Below are positions 54,949 through 63,753 of a DNA stretch of 64,000 bases, in pieces. Source of the DNA: Chitinophaga sp. S165 (lineage in GTDB: Bacteria; Bacteroidota; Bacteroidia; Chitinophagales; Chitinophagaceae); contig NZ_QGTG01000002.1 of the NCBI RefSeq assembly GCF_003182155.1, positions 1,193,646-1,257,645 on the forward strand, given 5' to 3'. The notes below the pieces were generated by a model. The model was not told the DNA's origin and searched no databases. It saw only the letters and a list, made by a program, of their open reading frames with translations. The first letter of the stretch is position 1. Each line of letters opens with the position of its first letter. A program made the translations under genes and the position numbers.

Positions 54949-56775
54949 ATGGATCAACAATCTAATAATATATCAGCAGTAGAAGCGGCAGCGCATCTGC
55001 AACCCTCCACCTGGCTGAAGGTGAACCGACTGCACCTGCGTAAGATCATCGCAGAGTTTGCACATGAATTACTTATTACGCCAGTATTAACTGGGACAGA
55101 AGCTGGCTGGGGATATTACCACTTATCTCCTGCTGAAGGAATTGATTATCGTTTCCGCGCTAAGTTGCTTAGCCTCGATCACTGGCACATTGATACGGAG
55201 TCTATTGAGAAGCTGGTGAACGGCGTTCCTGCACCATTGGATTCAGTACACTTTATTACGGAGTTCAGTGAACAGCTTGGATTTGACCCGGTGTTGTTAC
55301 CAACATATCTGGAAGAGATCATCAGTACGCTCTATGGCAGTGCTTATATGCATACCTATAATACAACTACGGCTGCTGAACTGACGGAGGCCGATTACCA
55401 GGATATAGAGCATGCTATGATGGCTGGTCATCCTTGTTTTGTAGCTAATAATGGCCGTATCGGTTATGATACGGTTGATTATCGTAAATATGCACCTGAA
55501 GCGGCCACCCCCTTCCCTGTTATATGGCTTGCAGGCCATAAAAGCAGGACGGTGTTTACAGGTATAGATACGCTGAAATATGAAGAGGTTTTACAACAGG
55601 AACTGGATGCTGTGACTATAGCGGAGTTCCACGGTGTACTAAGAGACAAAGGATTGCAACCGGACGACTATTACCTGATGCCGATCCATCCGTGGCAATG
55701 GTATAACAAACTGGCCAGCATCTTCTCTCCTGATATAGCGGCTGATCATCTTGTTTGTCTTGGATATGGGCAAGATAAATACCTGCCGCAGCAATCTGTG
55801 CGAACTTTGTTCAACGTTACGACTCCGGAACGCTTCTATGTTAAGTCGGCATTGTCCATACTTAATATGGGCTTTATGCGTGGCCTTTCCCCATATTATA
55901 TGCGTACTACGCCTGGCATTAACGAATGGGTAAGCGCAATCATAGAAGGCGATGCATACCTGCAGCAAAAGGGATTTACAATGCTGAAGGAAGCGGCCAC
56001 TATGGGATATACCAATCATTATTTCGAAACAGCTATCAAGGGTGAGAGTGCCTATAAGAAGATGCTGGCGACACTCTGGCGTGAAAGCCCGGTCAATAAA
56101 CTTCAACCGGGGCAACGTTTAATGACGATGGCTGCCTTGTTGCATGTTGATGCACATGGCCAGGCGATGCTGCCTGCATTGATCAAGGCTTCCGGCCTGG
56201 ATACAACCACCTGGTTGCAGCAGTATATGGATTGTTACCTGAGTCCGTTGTTACATTGTTTCTATTATTACGATCTGCGTTTTATGCCACATGGTGAAAA
56301 CGTGATACTCATACTGGAGAACAACGTGCCGGTAAAAGCTATCATGAAAGATATTGCGGAAGAAGTGGCTGTAGTGAACAGCGAACTGGATCTGCCTGAG
56401 AACGTAAAACGTATTGTTATACCGGTGCCTGAGGAGTTGAAGATACTCTCCATCTTCACCCAGATATTCGATTGCTTCTTCCGGTTCGTATCGCACATAC
56501 TGGTAGAACATGCGGATTATCCTGAGGAACAATTCTGGGCATTAGCTGCTGAGTGTATTCAGCGATACCAGCAATTGCATCCTGAACTGGAGGATAAGTT
56601 CAAACGCAGTGATCTTTTTGCAGATGAGATCATCAAGACCTGTCTGAACAGGCTGCAGATCCGTAATAACCAGCGGATGATAGAGCCTAATAACCCTTTT
56701 AAGAGCCAGCAGTTTGCAGGTACGTTTAAGAATCCATTGGCGGCCTTTAAGCACAGACAGGTGCCGGTTATTTAA
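54949..56775 (+). CDS. IucA/IucC-family NIS siderophore synthetase A
   Basis: 608 residues, the usual size. Family features: an N-terminal HLQPSTWLKVNRLHLRK region, HPWQWYNKL, SVRTLFNV, LSILNMGFMRGLSPYYMRTTPG and PHGENVILILENNVP. These enzymes activate a carboxylate as an adenylate and join it to an amine or hydroxylamine. It is a tandem paralogue of the next gene. It starts 11 bp after the decarboxylase. Confidence 0.95.
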   Translation: MDQQSNNISAVEAAAHLQPSTWLKVNRLHLRKIIAEFAHELLITPVLTGTEAGWGYYHLSPAEGIDYRFRAKLLSLDHWHIDTESIEKLVNGVPAPLDSVHFITEFSEQLGFDPVLLPTYLEEIISTLYGSAYMHTYNTTTAAELTEADYQDIEHAMMAGHPCFVANNGRIGYDTVDYRKYAPEAATPFPVIWLAGHKSRTVFTGIDTLKYEEVLQQELDAVTIAEFHGVLRDKGLQPDDYYLMPIHPWQWYNKLASIFSPDIAADHLVCLGYGQDKYLPQQSVRTLFNVTTPERFYVKSALSILNMGFMRGLSPYYMRTTPGINEWVSAIIEGDAYLQQKGFTMLKEAATMGYTNHYFETAIKGESAYKKMLATLWRESPVNKLQPGQRLMTMAALLHVDAHGQAMLPALIKASGLDTTTWLQQYMDCYLSPLLHCFYYYDLRFMPHGENVILILENNVPVKAIMKDIAEEVAVVNSELDLPENVKRIVIPVPEELKILSIFTQIFDCFFRFVSHILVEHADYPEEQFWALAAECIQRYQQLHPELEDKFKRSDLFADEIIKTCLNRLQIRNNQRMIEPNNPFKSQQFAGTFKNPLAAFKHRQVPVI

Positions 56776-56793
56776 TTATTTAAAGATACTTAC

Positions 56794-58617
56794 ATGTTTA
56801 ACACAATTACTCCCCGGGAAGCAGTCGCTCACCTGCAACCGGATATATGGGCGCGGGTGAATCGCCTGCACATCCGTAAAATGATTGCGGAATATGCCCA
56901 CGAGCAGATCATACAGCCATCCTACCGGCATGTAAAACAGGGATGGGTATGTTATGTACTTACAGCAGATCAACCTAATATAGAATACCGGTTCCGCGCT
57001 AAAATATTACGCCTTAACCATTGGTACATCCTGACGAAATCAATTGAGAAGTTTGTAAACGGACAAGCCGCTACGCTGGATGCGTTGGCATTCATCGTGG
57101 AGTTCAGTGAACAACTGAAAATGGACCCCGCCCTGCTGCCTGTGTATATGGAAGAAGTAGCGGCTACTTTATACGGTAGTGCATATATGCATGTTCAGGG
57201 CGGACCATCTTCAACATATCTGGCAGGAGCCCGTTACCAGGAAATAGAACATGCCATGACAGGGCATCCCCGCTTTATTGCCAATAATGGCAGGGTCGGA
57301 TTTGATGCAGGTGATTATCGCATTTATGCGCCGGAGGCAGCAAGGCCTATGAGTTTGTTATGGCTGGCAGGACACCGCAGCTGTACAGAGTTCACCAGCA
57401 TTGCTCCGCTTGAGTACCAGCAGGTACGGCAACAAGAGCTGGGTGAGCTTGCAGATGATTTTGACGCAACGCTTAAAAGCAAAGGGTTGCAGCCTGCGGA
57501 TTATATCTATATGCCGGTACATCCATGGCAATGGTATAACAAACTGGCTAACATCTTCGCACCTGATGTAGCGGCAAATAAACTGGTGTTGCTGGGATAT
57601 GGAAAGGACCAATACCTGCCACAGCAATCTATCCGTACGTTCTTCAATGTTGATCATCCGGAGAAGTACTATGTTAAAACGGCTCTTTCTATTTTGAATA
57701 TGGGGTATGTACGTGGGCTGTCGCCTTATTTCATGCGTACTACACCAGGCATCAACGAATGGGTAAATACACTGGTAGCACAGGATGCTTACCTGCAGGA
57801 AACGGGGTTCTGTACACTTCGTGAGATCGCCTCTACTGGTTATTCAAACCAGTATTATGAGCAGGCTACGAAGACAGACAACCCTTACAAGAAGATGCTG
57901 GCGGCATTATGGAGGGAAAGCCCAATATCTAAAATAAAAGACGGCCAACGTATCATGACGATGGCAGCATTGCTGCATATCGATACAGAGGGAGAAGCTT
58001 TACTGCCCGCTCTGATTAACCTGTCCGGACTGGACCCGGACGAATGGCTGAAGCAATATATCCATGTTTACATGAGCCCTTTGCTGCACTGTTTTTACCA
58101 GCATGATATGGTCTTTATGCCACATGGAGAGAATATCATACTCGTACTGGAAGATCATGTACCGGTACGTACCATCATGAAGGATATCGGAGAGGAAGTG
58201 TCGGTGCTAAGTGAAGATGTTCGCTTACCGGAAGTGGCTAATCGCTTACGTGTGATCGTACCTGACGAGGTAAGGACCCTGCCATTGTTCACGCAGATAT
58301 TTGATGGCATTTTCAGGTTTATAGCTGCTATTCTTGAGGAGCATATGGATTATCCTGAGAAGCGTTTCTGGGAGCTGGTAGCGCAGGTAGTGCTGGACTA
58401 CAGACAAAGGCATCCGCAGCTGGAACAGAAGTTCCGGCAGTTTGACCTGTTTGTGAAGGAGATCAGTCCTGATGCACTGAATCGTTTACAGATCAGCAAC
58501 AATCGTCAATTGCGGAACAGGGCTAATCCGTTTGATGTGCCATCTATAGGCATCGTGGAAAATCCCATAGCTGCTTTCAGGCCTGCCGCGTTTTTTACTA
58601 AAATGGCAACGGCATGA
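56794..58617 (+). CDS. IucA/IucC-family NIS siderophore synthetase B
   Basis: 607 residues, closely similar to the preceding synthetase along its whole length (HLQPDIWARVNRLHIRK, HPWQWYNKL, LSILNMGYVRGLSPYFMRTTPG, PHGENIILVLEDHVP). The two probably catalyse successive condensations or use different partners. It overlaps the creatininase-like gene by 4 bp (ATGA), showing translational coupling. Confidence 0.95.
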   Translation: MFNTITPREAVAHLQPDIWARVNRLHIRKMIAEYAHEQIIQPSYRHVKQGWVCYVLTADQPNIEYRFRAKILRLNHWYILTKSIEKFVNGQAATLDALAFIVEFSEQLKMDPALLPVYMEEVAATLYGSAYMHVQGGPSSTYLAGARYQEIEHAMTGHPRFIANNGRVGFDAGDYRIYAPEAARPMSLLWLAGHRSCTEFTSIAPLEYQQVRQQELGELADDFDATLKSKGLQPADYIYMPVHPWQWYNKLANIFAPDVAANKLVLLGYGKDQYLPQQSIRTFFNVDHPEKYYVKTALSILNMGYVRGLSPYFMRTTPGINEWVNTLVAQDAYLQETGFCTLREIASTGYSNQYYEQATKTDNPYKKMLAALWRESPISKIKDGQRIMTMAALLHIDTEGEALLPALINLSGLDPDEWLKQYIHVYMSPLLHCFYQHDMVFMPHGENIILVLEDHVPVRTIMKDIGEEVSVLSEDVRLPEVANRLRVIVPDEVRTLPLFTQIFDGIFRFIAAILEEHMDYPEKRFWELVAQVVLDYRQRHPQLEQKFRQFDLFVKEISPDALNRLQISNNRQLRNRANPFDVPSIGIVENPIAAFRPAAFFTKMATA

Positions 58618-59417
58618 AAAAGATAGCTGGCATTGGTTGTCTCCTCTTTTTTGTATGTATCCGTTTATTGGCGCAAACACAAGAGCAGGTGCTTATAGAG
58701 GCAATGACCTCCCGGGAACTGGCCACGCGTGTTGCTGCCGGAGCTAATACAGTGCTCATTTTCAGCGGAGGTACAGAAGCTTCCGGCCCTCACCTGGCTT
58801 TAGGTAAACACAATTATCGTGTATACCGGTATGCAACGCAGATAGCGGATAGTCTGGGGAATACGCTTGTTGCACCTGTGCTTCCTTTTGCGCCTAATAG
58901 TCCGGTGCTGGAGCAGTATCCCGGTACGATCTCACTGACCGATCAGACATTCTCTGACGTGAATGAGCAACTGGTGCAAAGCATGGCAGCATCCGGGTTC
59001 CGATATATCGTTTTGATGAGCGATCACTTTAATAGTCAGCGTCCTTTAAAGAAGCTGGCTGCAAGATTGGATAGCGCGTTAAGCAAAAAGGGCGTACGTG
59101 TTTTCTTTTCGAGTGATGGATATGCGAAAGCCAGAGCGGAAATAGAGACAGGCATTGCCAGTGAGGGGCATGTACCTGGCGGTCATGGAGGCCTGTGGGA
59201 TACGGCAGAAACATGGGCTGTATTGCCGGCTGCCGTGCGTACAGCTTACCTGGCGGCAGGAGATACTACGCATCTGGGAAATGGCCCATTAGATGCAGCG
59301 GGTGTATCCGGAGATCCCTGTCCTGCAACGCCTGAACAAGGAAAGCTGTTTGGCCGGCTGCGCGTGCAACTGGCTGTTCAGGAAATACGTCACTGGCTGT
59401 CACAGGTAAAACAATAA
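58614..59417 (+). CDS. Exported creatininase-like amidohydrolase with altered metal ligands
   Basis: 267 residues with a signal peptide (to about residue 20, IRLLAQ). It has the creatininase fold, but the usual E-x-H-G-P-H...D becomes GGTEASGPHLALGKH: Glu55 kept, the His two residues later replaced by Ser57, and the metal Asp replaced by His66. HGGLWDTAETW matches the conserved Glu loop. Family members hydrolyse amides or process peptide modifications. Inside a siderophore operon, and exported, it may trim, cyclise or recycle the siderophore. This is inference. Confidence 0.8.
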   Translation: MKKIAGIGCLLFFVCIRLLAQTQEQVLIEAMTSRELATRVAAGANTVLIFSGGTEASGPHLALGKHNYRVYRYATQIADSLGNTLVAPVLPFAPNSPVLEQYPGTISLTDQTFSDVNEQLVQSMAASGFRYIVLMSDHFNSQRPLKKLAARLDSALSKKGVRVFFSSDGYAKARAEIETGIASEGHVPGGHGGLWDTAETWAVLPAAVRTAYLAAGDTTHLGNGPLDAAGVSGDPCPATPEQGKLFGRLRVQLAVQEIRHWLSQVKQ

Positions 59418-59420
59418 CGA

Positions 59421-60764
59421 ATGAATACACATATTCTGACTGCCATCATCAACAGTTATTGCAGGGGATTCTCCAACTGGAGCTGTTATGAGGGCATTCC
59501 AAAATACGATGCAGTTGTTGCGGCGCACTTCTCTGCTACAGGCCATCAGTTACATTTACGGCTGGACTTCAGTGCTAATGGTATAGAAGTCTTTGTTCCG
59601 CTGCGCTACTTTTCTGAAAGCGGCTATCACGTATTTGATTTTCCGGCACTGGAGAGAACGTGTTCTGACGATCGGATAAACACGATCGATGCAGCAAGAT
59701 TGCTTGTAATAATAGCTGATCATCTGCAACAAACGTATCCTGACATACGCTTGCAACAGGCGCTGGATAAGCTCTCTTCTTTTCCATGTTCACCGCAGAT
59801 GGAAGGAGGCAGTATAGAGGCATTTAACACTTTACTGGCATTCACGGATGTTAGTGGTAAGCCGGAACCGGAGCAATGGCTGGTGCAGCATTTGTTGCCT
59901 ATGGTGGCGCATCTGGGCTACCGGCAAGGGGCAGATGAAACGGAACTACTGAGCTCTGTCTATAGAAGGTGTGAACAATCATTAGGTGATCATCTTTTAT
60001 TAAACAGCAATAAACTTTCAGTTCCTAATGAGTTGTTATCCTTTCTGTTGGGAAAAGATAAAGTAACACGTCCGTACCCTAATCCATTGCACAAGGTGTT
60101 CTTTTCTTCAGCACTGATCCAGCCTGAAGGAAAAGGGCCGGTGTATAGCCGTTATTTTCCGAAAGAAGATATCACTGTCAGCATACGGCCATTTGACATA
60201 GACCGTGATCTGGAAATGGTGCATGAGTGGTTTAACCGCGAGCATGCAAAGAAGATCTGGAAAATGGACTGGCCATTGCGTGAGCTGGAATTGTATTACC
60301 GCACTATGCTATCCGGCAATTGGTCGCACAGTTACATCGGAGAGATCAATGGCACACCCAGTTACAACTTTGAAGTGTATTGGGTAGTGCGTGATATGTT
60401 AGCGGACTACTATGATGCTTTACCTACAGATTATGGCACCCATCAGTTTATCGCTCCTGTAGATCCTAAACTGAAGTTTTCATCGCCGTCTACACAATGT
60501 ATGCTGGACTGGGTATTCGCTCAATCTGAAGTGGGTAAAATGGTTGGTGAAGGATCTGTTGAATCTTTGGCAGCACTCATGAACAAAGCACATGTCGGCT
60601 TCCGTGTGGAGAAGGTGATAGAACTGCCGCACAAAAAGGCCAATCTCAATTTCTGTTATCGCGAATGGTATTGGGCGAAGTTTCCGGAGAACCGGGACCT
60701 ATCTGTACAAACGGCTATTCCAACAATTAAACAAACAACACATGAAACATTCTCAGGTATATAA
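59421..60764 (+). CDS. IucB-like GNAT N-acyltransferase with ~220-residue N-terminal extension
   Basis: 447 residues. The C-terminal part (about 240-447) is GNAT and IucB-like (VSIRPFDIDRDLEMVHEWFNREHAKKIW, SYIGEINGTPSYNFEVYWV, VGFRVEKVIELPHKKANL), which N-acylates hydroxylamines. IucB-type enzymes are about 310 residues; the first 220 (starting HILTAIINSYCRGFSNW) are extra and unassigned. It begins 3 bp after the creatininase-like gene and overlaps the monooxygenase start by 23 bp. Acyl donor unknown: acetyl-CoA or succinyl-CoA are the family norm; an ACP-bound acyl group is possible here. Confidence 0.85.
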   Translation: MNTHILTAIINSYCRGFSNWSCYEGIPKYDAVVAAHFSATGHQLHLRLDFSANGIEVFVPLRYFSESGYHVFDFPALERTCSDDRINTIDAARLLVIIADHLQQTYPDIRLQQALDKLSSFPCSPQMEGGSIEAFNTLLAFTDVSGKPEPEQWLVQHLLPMVAHLGYRQGADETELLSSVYRRCEQSLGDHLLLNSNKLSVPNELLSFLLGKDKVTRPYPNPLHKVFFSSALIQPEGKGPVYSRYFPKEDITVSIRPFDIDRDLEMVHEWFNREHAKKIWKMDWPLRELELYYRTMLSGNWSHSYIGEINGTPSYNFEVYWVVRDMLADYYDALPTDYGTHQFIAPVDPKLKFSSPSTQCMLDWVFAQSEVGKMVGEGSVESLAALMNKAHVGFRVEKVIELPHKKANLNFCYREWYWAKFPENRDLSVQTAIPTIKQTTHETFSGI

Positions 60765-62070
60765 TATCATTGGTATCGGTATAGGGCCGTTTAATCTAGG
60801 GCTTGCCGCATTACTGCATCCGGTAGAAGATGTCAGCGCTGTATTTTTTGATCAGGCAGATGGTTTCGACTGGCATCCTGGTTTGATGTTGCCTACTGCA
60901 ACGCTGCAAACGCCTTTCATGGGTACCGACCTGGTAACAATGGCCGACCCTACCAGCAAGTTTAGCTTTCTTAACTTCCTGAAACAAACAGATCGTTTAT
61001 ATCCGTTCTTTATCAGAGAGGATTTCTATATGCTGCGTAAAGAGTATAATCTTTATTGTCAGTGGGTGATAACGCAATTAACATCGTGCCGATTCTCTCA
61101 GAAAGTGTCCCGTCTTGCATATAAAGATGGTTTGTATGAAGTAACAGTGCAACATACAAAGACAGGTGATGTAACTACCTGGTATGCGGAAAAGCTGGTG
61201 CTTGGAACTGGTACGCAGCCTTATCTGCCGTCTTTTGTGAACAGGGAACAGCTGCCTGGTGTAATACATACCTCTGCATATCTTCCCAACAAAGCAGAGA
61301 TACTGGAAAAGGGAAACCTGACTATCATCGGCTCTGGTCAGAGCGCTGCTGAAATATTTTATGACCTGTTACCGGAAACAAAACATGGCTTGCAGCTTAA
61401 CTGGTTTACACGGGCTGACAGATTTTTCCCAATGGAATATTCCAAGCTGACATTGGAGCTGACCTCTCCGGAGTATGTTGATTATTTCTATGAGATGCCA
61501 CCCGAGCGCCGCAGAAAGGTCCTGTCTGCCCAGAATACGCTCTTTAAAGGGATCAACTACGATCTTATCAATGAGATCTTTGATACTATGTATGAAATGA
61601 GTGTAGGAGGAAAGAAGCTGAATGTTCAGTTGAATACTAATAGTGAGCTCACTGATATAACATCGGCTACTGGTGTGCTTTCATATACTTTGCATTTTAA
61701 TCATATACAGCAACAACGGCATTTCTCATTAGATACTAATTCCGTGGTACTGGCAACAGGTTATAAGTACAACGAGCCTGCTGTTATCAGTGGTATTGAG
61801 GAACGCATCCGCCGCACGTCAGACAATCTGATGGATGTGCACCGTAACTATACAATAGACATTCATAACAACGAAGTCTTTGTGCAGAATGCAGAATTGC
61901 ATACGCATGGGTTTGTGACGCCCGATCTTGGGATGGGTGCATACCGTAATTCGCATATCATCAATGCTGTTGCCGGCAGGGAAGTATATAAGATCGAACA
62001 GCGGATCGCATACCAGGACTTTGGCGTTGTAAATGTAAAAGAAAAGGCTACTGATCTAGCTATCCTCTAA
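60742..62070 (+). CDS. IucD/SidA-type N-hydroxylating monooxygenase
   Basis: 442 residues. FAD-binding GIGIGPFNLGLAALL, the WHPGLMLPTATLQTPF active-site region, NADPH-binding IIGSGQSAAEIFYDLL, and the C-terminal ATGYKYN motif are all present. It N-hydroxylates the terminal amine of lysine, ornithine or a diamine. In this operon the substrate is probably the (hydroxy)diamine made by the two upstream enzymes. Confidence 0.93.
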   Translation: MKHSQVYNIIGIGIGPFNLGLAALLHPVEDVSAVFFDQADGFDWHPGLMLPTATLQTPFMGTDLVTMADPTSKFSFLNFLKQTDRLYPFFIREDFYMLRKEYNLYCQWVITQLTSCRFSQKVSRLAYKDGLYEVTVQHTKTGDVTTWYAEKLVLGTGTQPYLPSFVNREQLPGVIHTSAYLPNKAEILEKGNLTIIGSGQSAAEIFYDLLPETKHGLQLNWFTRADRFFPMEYSKLTLELTSPEYVDYFYEMPPERRRKVLSAQNTLFKGINYDLINEIFDTMYEMSVGGKKLNVQLNTNSELTDITSATGVLSYTLHFNHIQQQRHFSLDTNSVVLATGYKYNEPAVISGIEERIRRTSDNLMDVHRNYTIDIHNNEVFVQNAELHTHGFVTPDLGMGAYRNSHIINAVAGREVYKIEQRIAYQDFGVVNVKEKATDLAIL

Positions 62071-62089
62071 CGTTAAACCATTATTACGA

Positions 62090-63496
62090 ATGAATGCCGC
62101 GCTGCTGAGAGCCCGTTCTATATTAAATCTGTTTAAAAGTGCTATTGCCGGTAAGGAGAAGGACTTTACCTCGGGTAGTGTCAATCGGGCTACCTTTTTA
62201 TTGTCAGTACCTTCTATGCTGGAACTGGCGATGGAGTCTTTATTTGTGATGGTAGACCTTCTCTTTGTGAGCAGTCTGGGGGAAAGGGCTATCACAATTG
62301 TGGGGATCGTTAATTCTGTGATCATCATTTTTCACTCTGTGGCAATGGGGCTTAGTATTGCAGCTACTGCTATTATATCCAGGCGTGTTGGAGAGAAGAA
62401 ACCACGGACTGCGGGCCTTGCTGCTATGCAGGCGATCTATCTGGGAGTAACGATCTCTGTACTGTTCAGCATTCTGTCGGTCAGTTTTAACAGGAGCATC
62501 CTGCATTTGGCGGGCGCTTCGGCTGAATTGGTCCGGGAAGGTGATCTGTTCTCTCGTATCATGTTCGGTTGCATTCTGCTGGTCGTTATGCGGGTTTTGT
62601 TGAATGGTATATTCAGGGGGGCAGGTAATGCTGCCATGGCAATGCGCACGTTGTTATTATCCAATGCGGTGAATGCCATACTATGTGCCGTGTTGATCTT
62701 TGGTGTAGGGCCTGTGCCTGCCTTCGGATTATTAGGTGCAGCAATGGCTACCACCATAGCGAATCTTGTTGGTGTAGGATATCAGTGCTGGTATTTTGCA
62801 AAAGTGGAAAAGATGATCACGATCGGCCGACAGCAACTAATGTTGGTGCCGTCCATCATTAAGCGCTTATGCAAGCTGGCGGCTTCCGGTACAGTACAAT
62901 ACCTGATCCCCTCTTCCAGCCGCTTCCTGATGATCATTATTGTGGCTAAACTGGGTGAGAGCGTGCTGGCAGGTTATATTGTAGCAAACCGTATCATTAT
63001 GTTCACCGTATTGCCTGCATGGGGCATTGCTAATGCTGCCGGGGTATTGACAGGACAGAACCTGGGCGCAGGACAGCCGGAAAGAGCGGAGCAATCGGTA
63101 TGGAAAACAGGCACGTTCAATATGTGTTTCCTGGGTAGTATCGCAATATTCCTGCTGGTGTCGGGTGAAAGCCTTGTGCGCATTTTTACCCATGAGCAGG
63201 TAGTTGCGGAGAATGCGGCCCTCTATCTCCGTTACATGTCCATCGCATACTTTTTCTTCGGATATACCATGGTGATCTCCCGTTCTCTCAATGCGGCGGG
63301 TTCCGTCAATGTGGTGACGTTAATGTATGTGCTGATGTTTTATGTAACACAACTCCCCCTTGCATGGTTCTTAGGAATACATTCCAACTGGGGATCGCAG
63401 GGTATATTCATTGCTATTCTGGCATCTGAAATTGTATTGGCCGTTGCCTGCCTTATTGTCTTTCGTAGCGGCAAATGGAAAAAAGTAAAGATCTGA
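62090..63496 (+). CDS. MATE-family efflux transporter
   Basis: 468 residues with about 12 hydrophobic helices. The pattern (SVPSMLELAMESLFVMVDLLFVS, MGLSIAATAIISRRVGE, GIANAAGVLTGQNLGAGQPERAE) is typical of MATE Na+/H+ antiporters. Placed after the biosynthetic genes, it probably exports the siderophore. Drug export is the family alternative. Confidence 0.9.
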   Translation: MNAALLRARSILNLFKSAIAGKEKDFTSGSVNRATFLLSVPSMLELAMESLFVMVDLLFVSSLGERAITIVGIVNSVIIIFHSVAMGLSIAATAIISRRVGEKKPRTAGLAAMQAIYLGVTISVLFSILSVSFNRSILHLAGASAELVREGDLFSRIMFGCILLVVMRVLLNGIFRGAGNAAMAMRTLLLSNAVNAILCAVLIFGVGPVPAFGLLGAAMATTIANLVGVGYQCWYFAKVEKMITIGRQQLMLVPSIIKRLCKLAASGTVQYLIPSSSRFLMIIIVAKLGESVLAGYIVANRIIMFTVLPAWGIANAAGVLTGQNLGAGQPERAEQSVWKTGTFNMCFLGSIAIFLLVSGESLVRIFTHEQVVAENAALYLRYMSIAYFFFGYTMVISRSLNAAGSVNVVTLMYVLMFYVTQLPLAWFLGIHSNWGSQGIFIAILASEIVLAVACLIVFRSGKWKKVKI

Positions 63497-63513
63497 ATTA
63501 AAAATATTGTCTT

Positions 63514-63753
63514 ATGAACACAACTCAAACACTACAGGATATTATCGCAGCTGCATTGTCCATACCTGCAAATGAGGTGACAGATGATCTCAGTTATCAG
63601 AGTATTCCGGAATGGGACTCAGTATCGCATATTTATCTCATAACAGAGCTGGAAGCGGCCTTTAATATTACCATTGATACAGATGAAGTGCTGGAAATGA
63701 GCAGCGTGGAAAAGGTAAAGGAAACTCTCAGAAAGCATAATGTCAATATATGA
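63514..63753 (+). CDS. Acyl carrier protein
   Basis: 79 residues. The 4'-phosphopantetheine Ser is in EWDSVSHIYLITELE, and helices before and after match stand-alone carrier proteins. Its stop overlaps the next gene start (ATGA), so it is co-translated with an AMP-binding ligase. Such an ACP-ligase pair loads a carboxylic acid onto the carrier. This is not part of standard aerobactin- or desferrioxamine-type NIS pathways. Confidence 0.92.
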   Translation: MNTTQTLQDIIAAALSIPANEVTDDLSYQSIPEWDSVSHIYLITELEAAFNITIDTDEVLEMSSVEKVKETLRKHNVNI

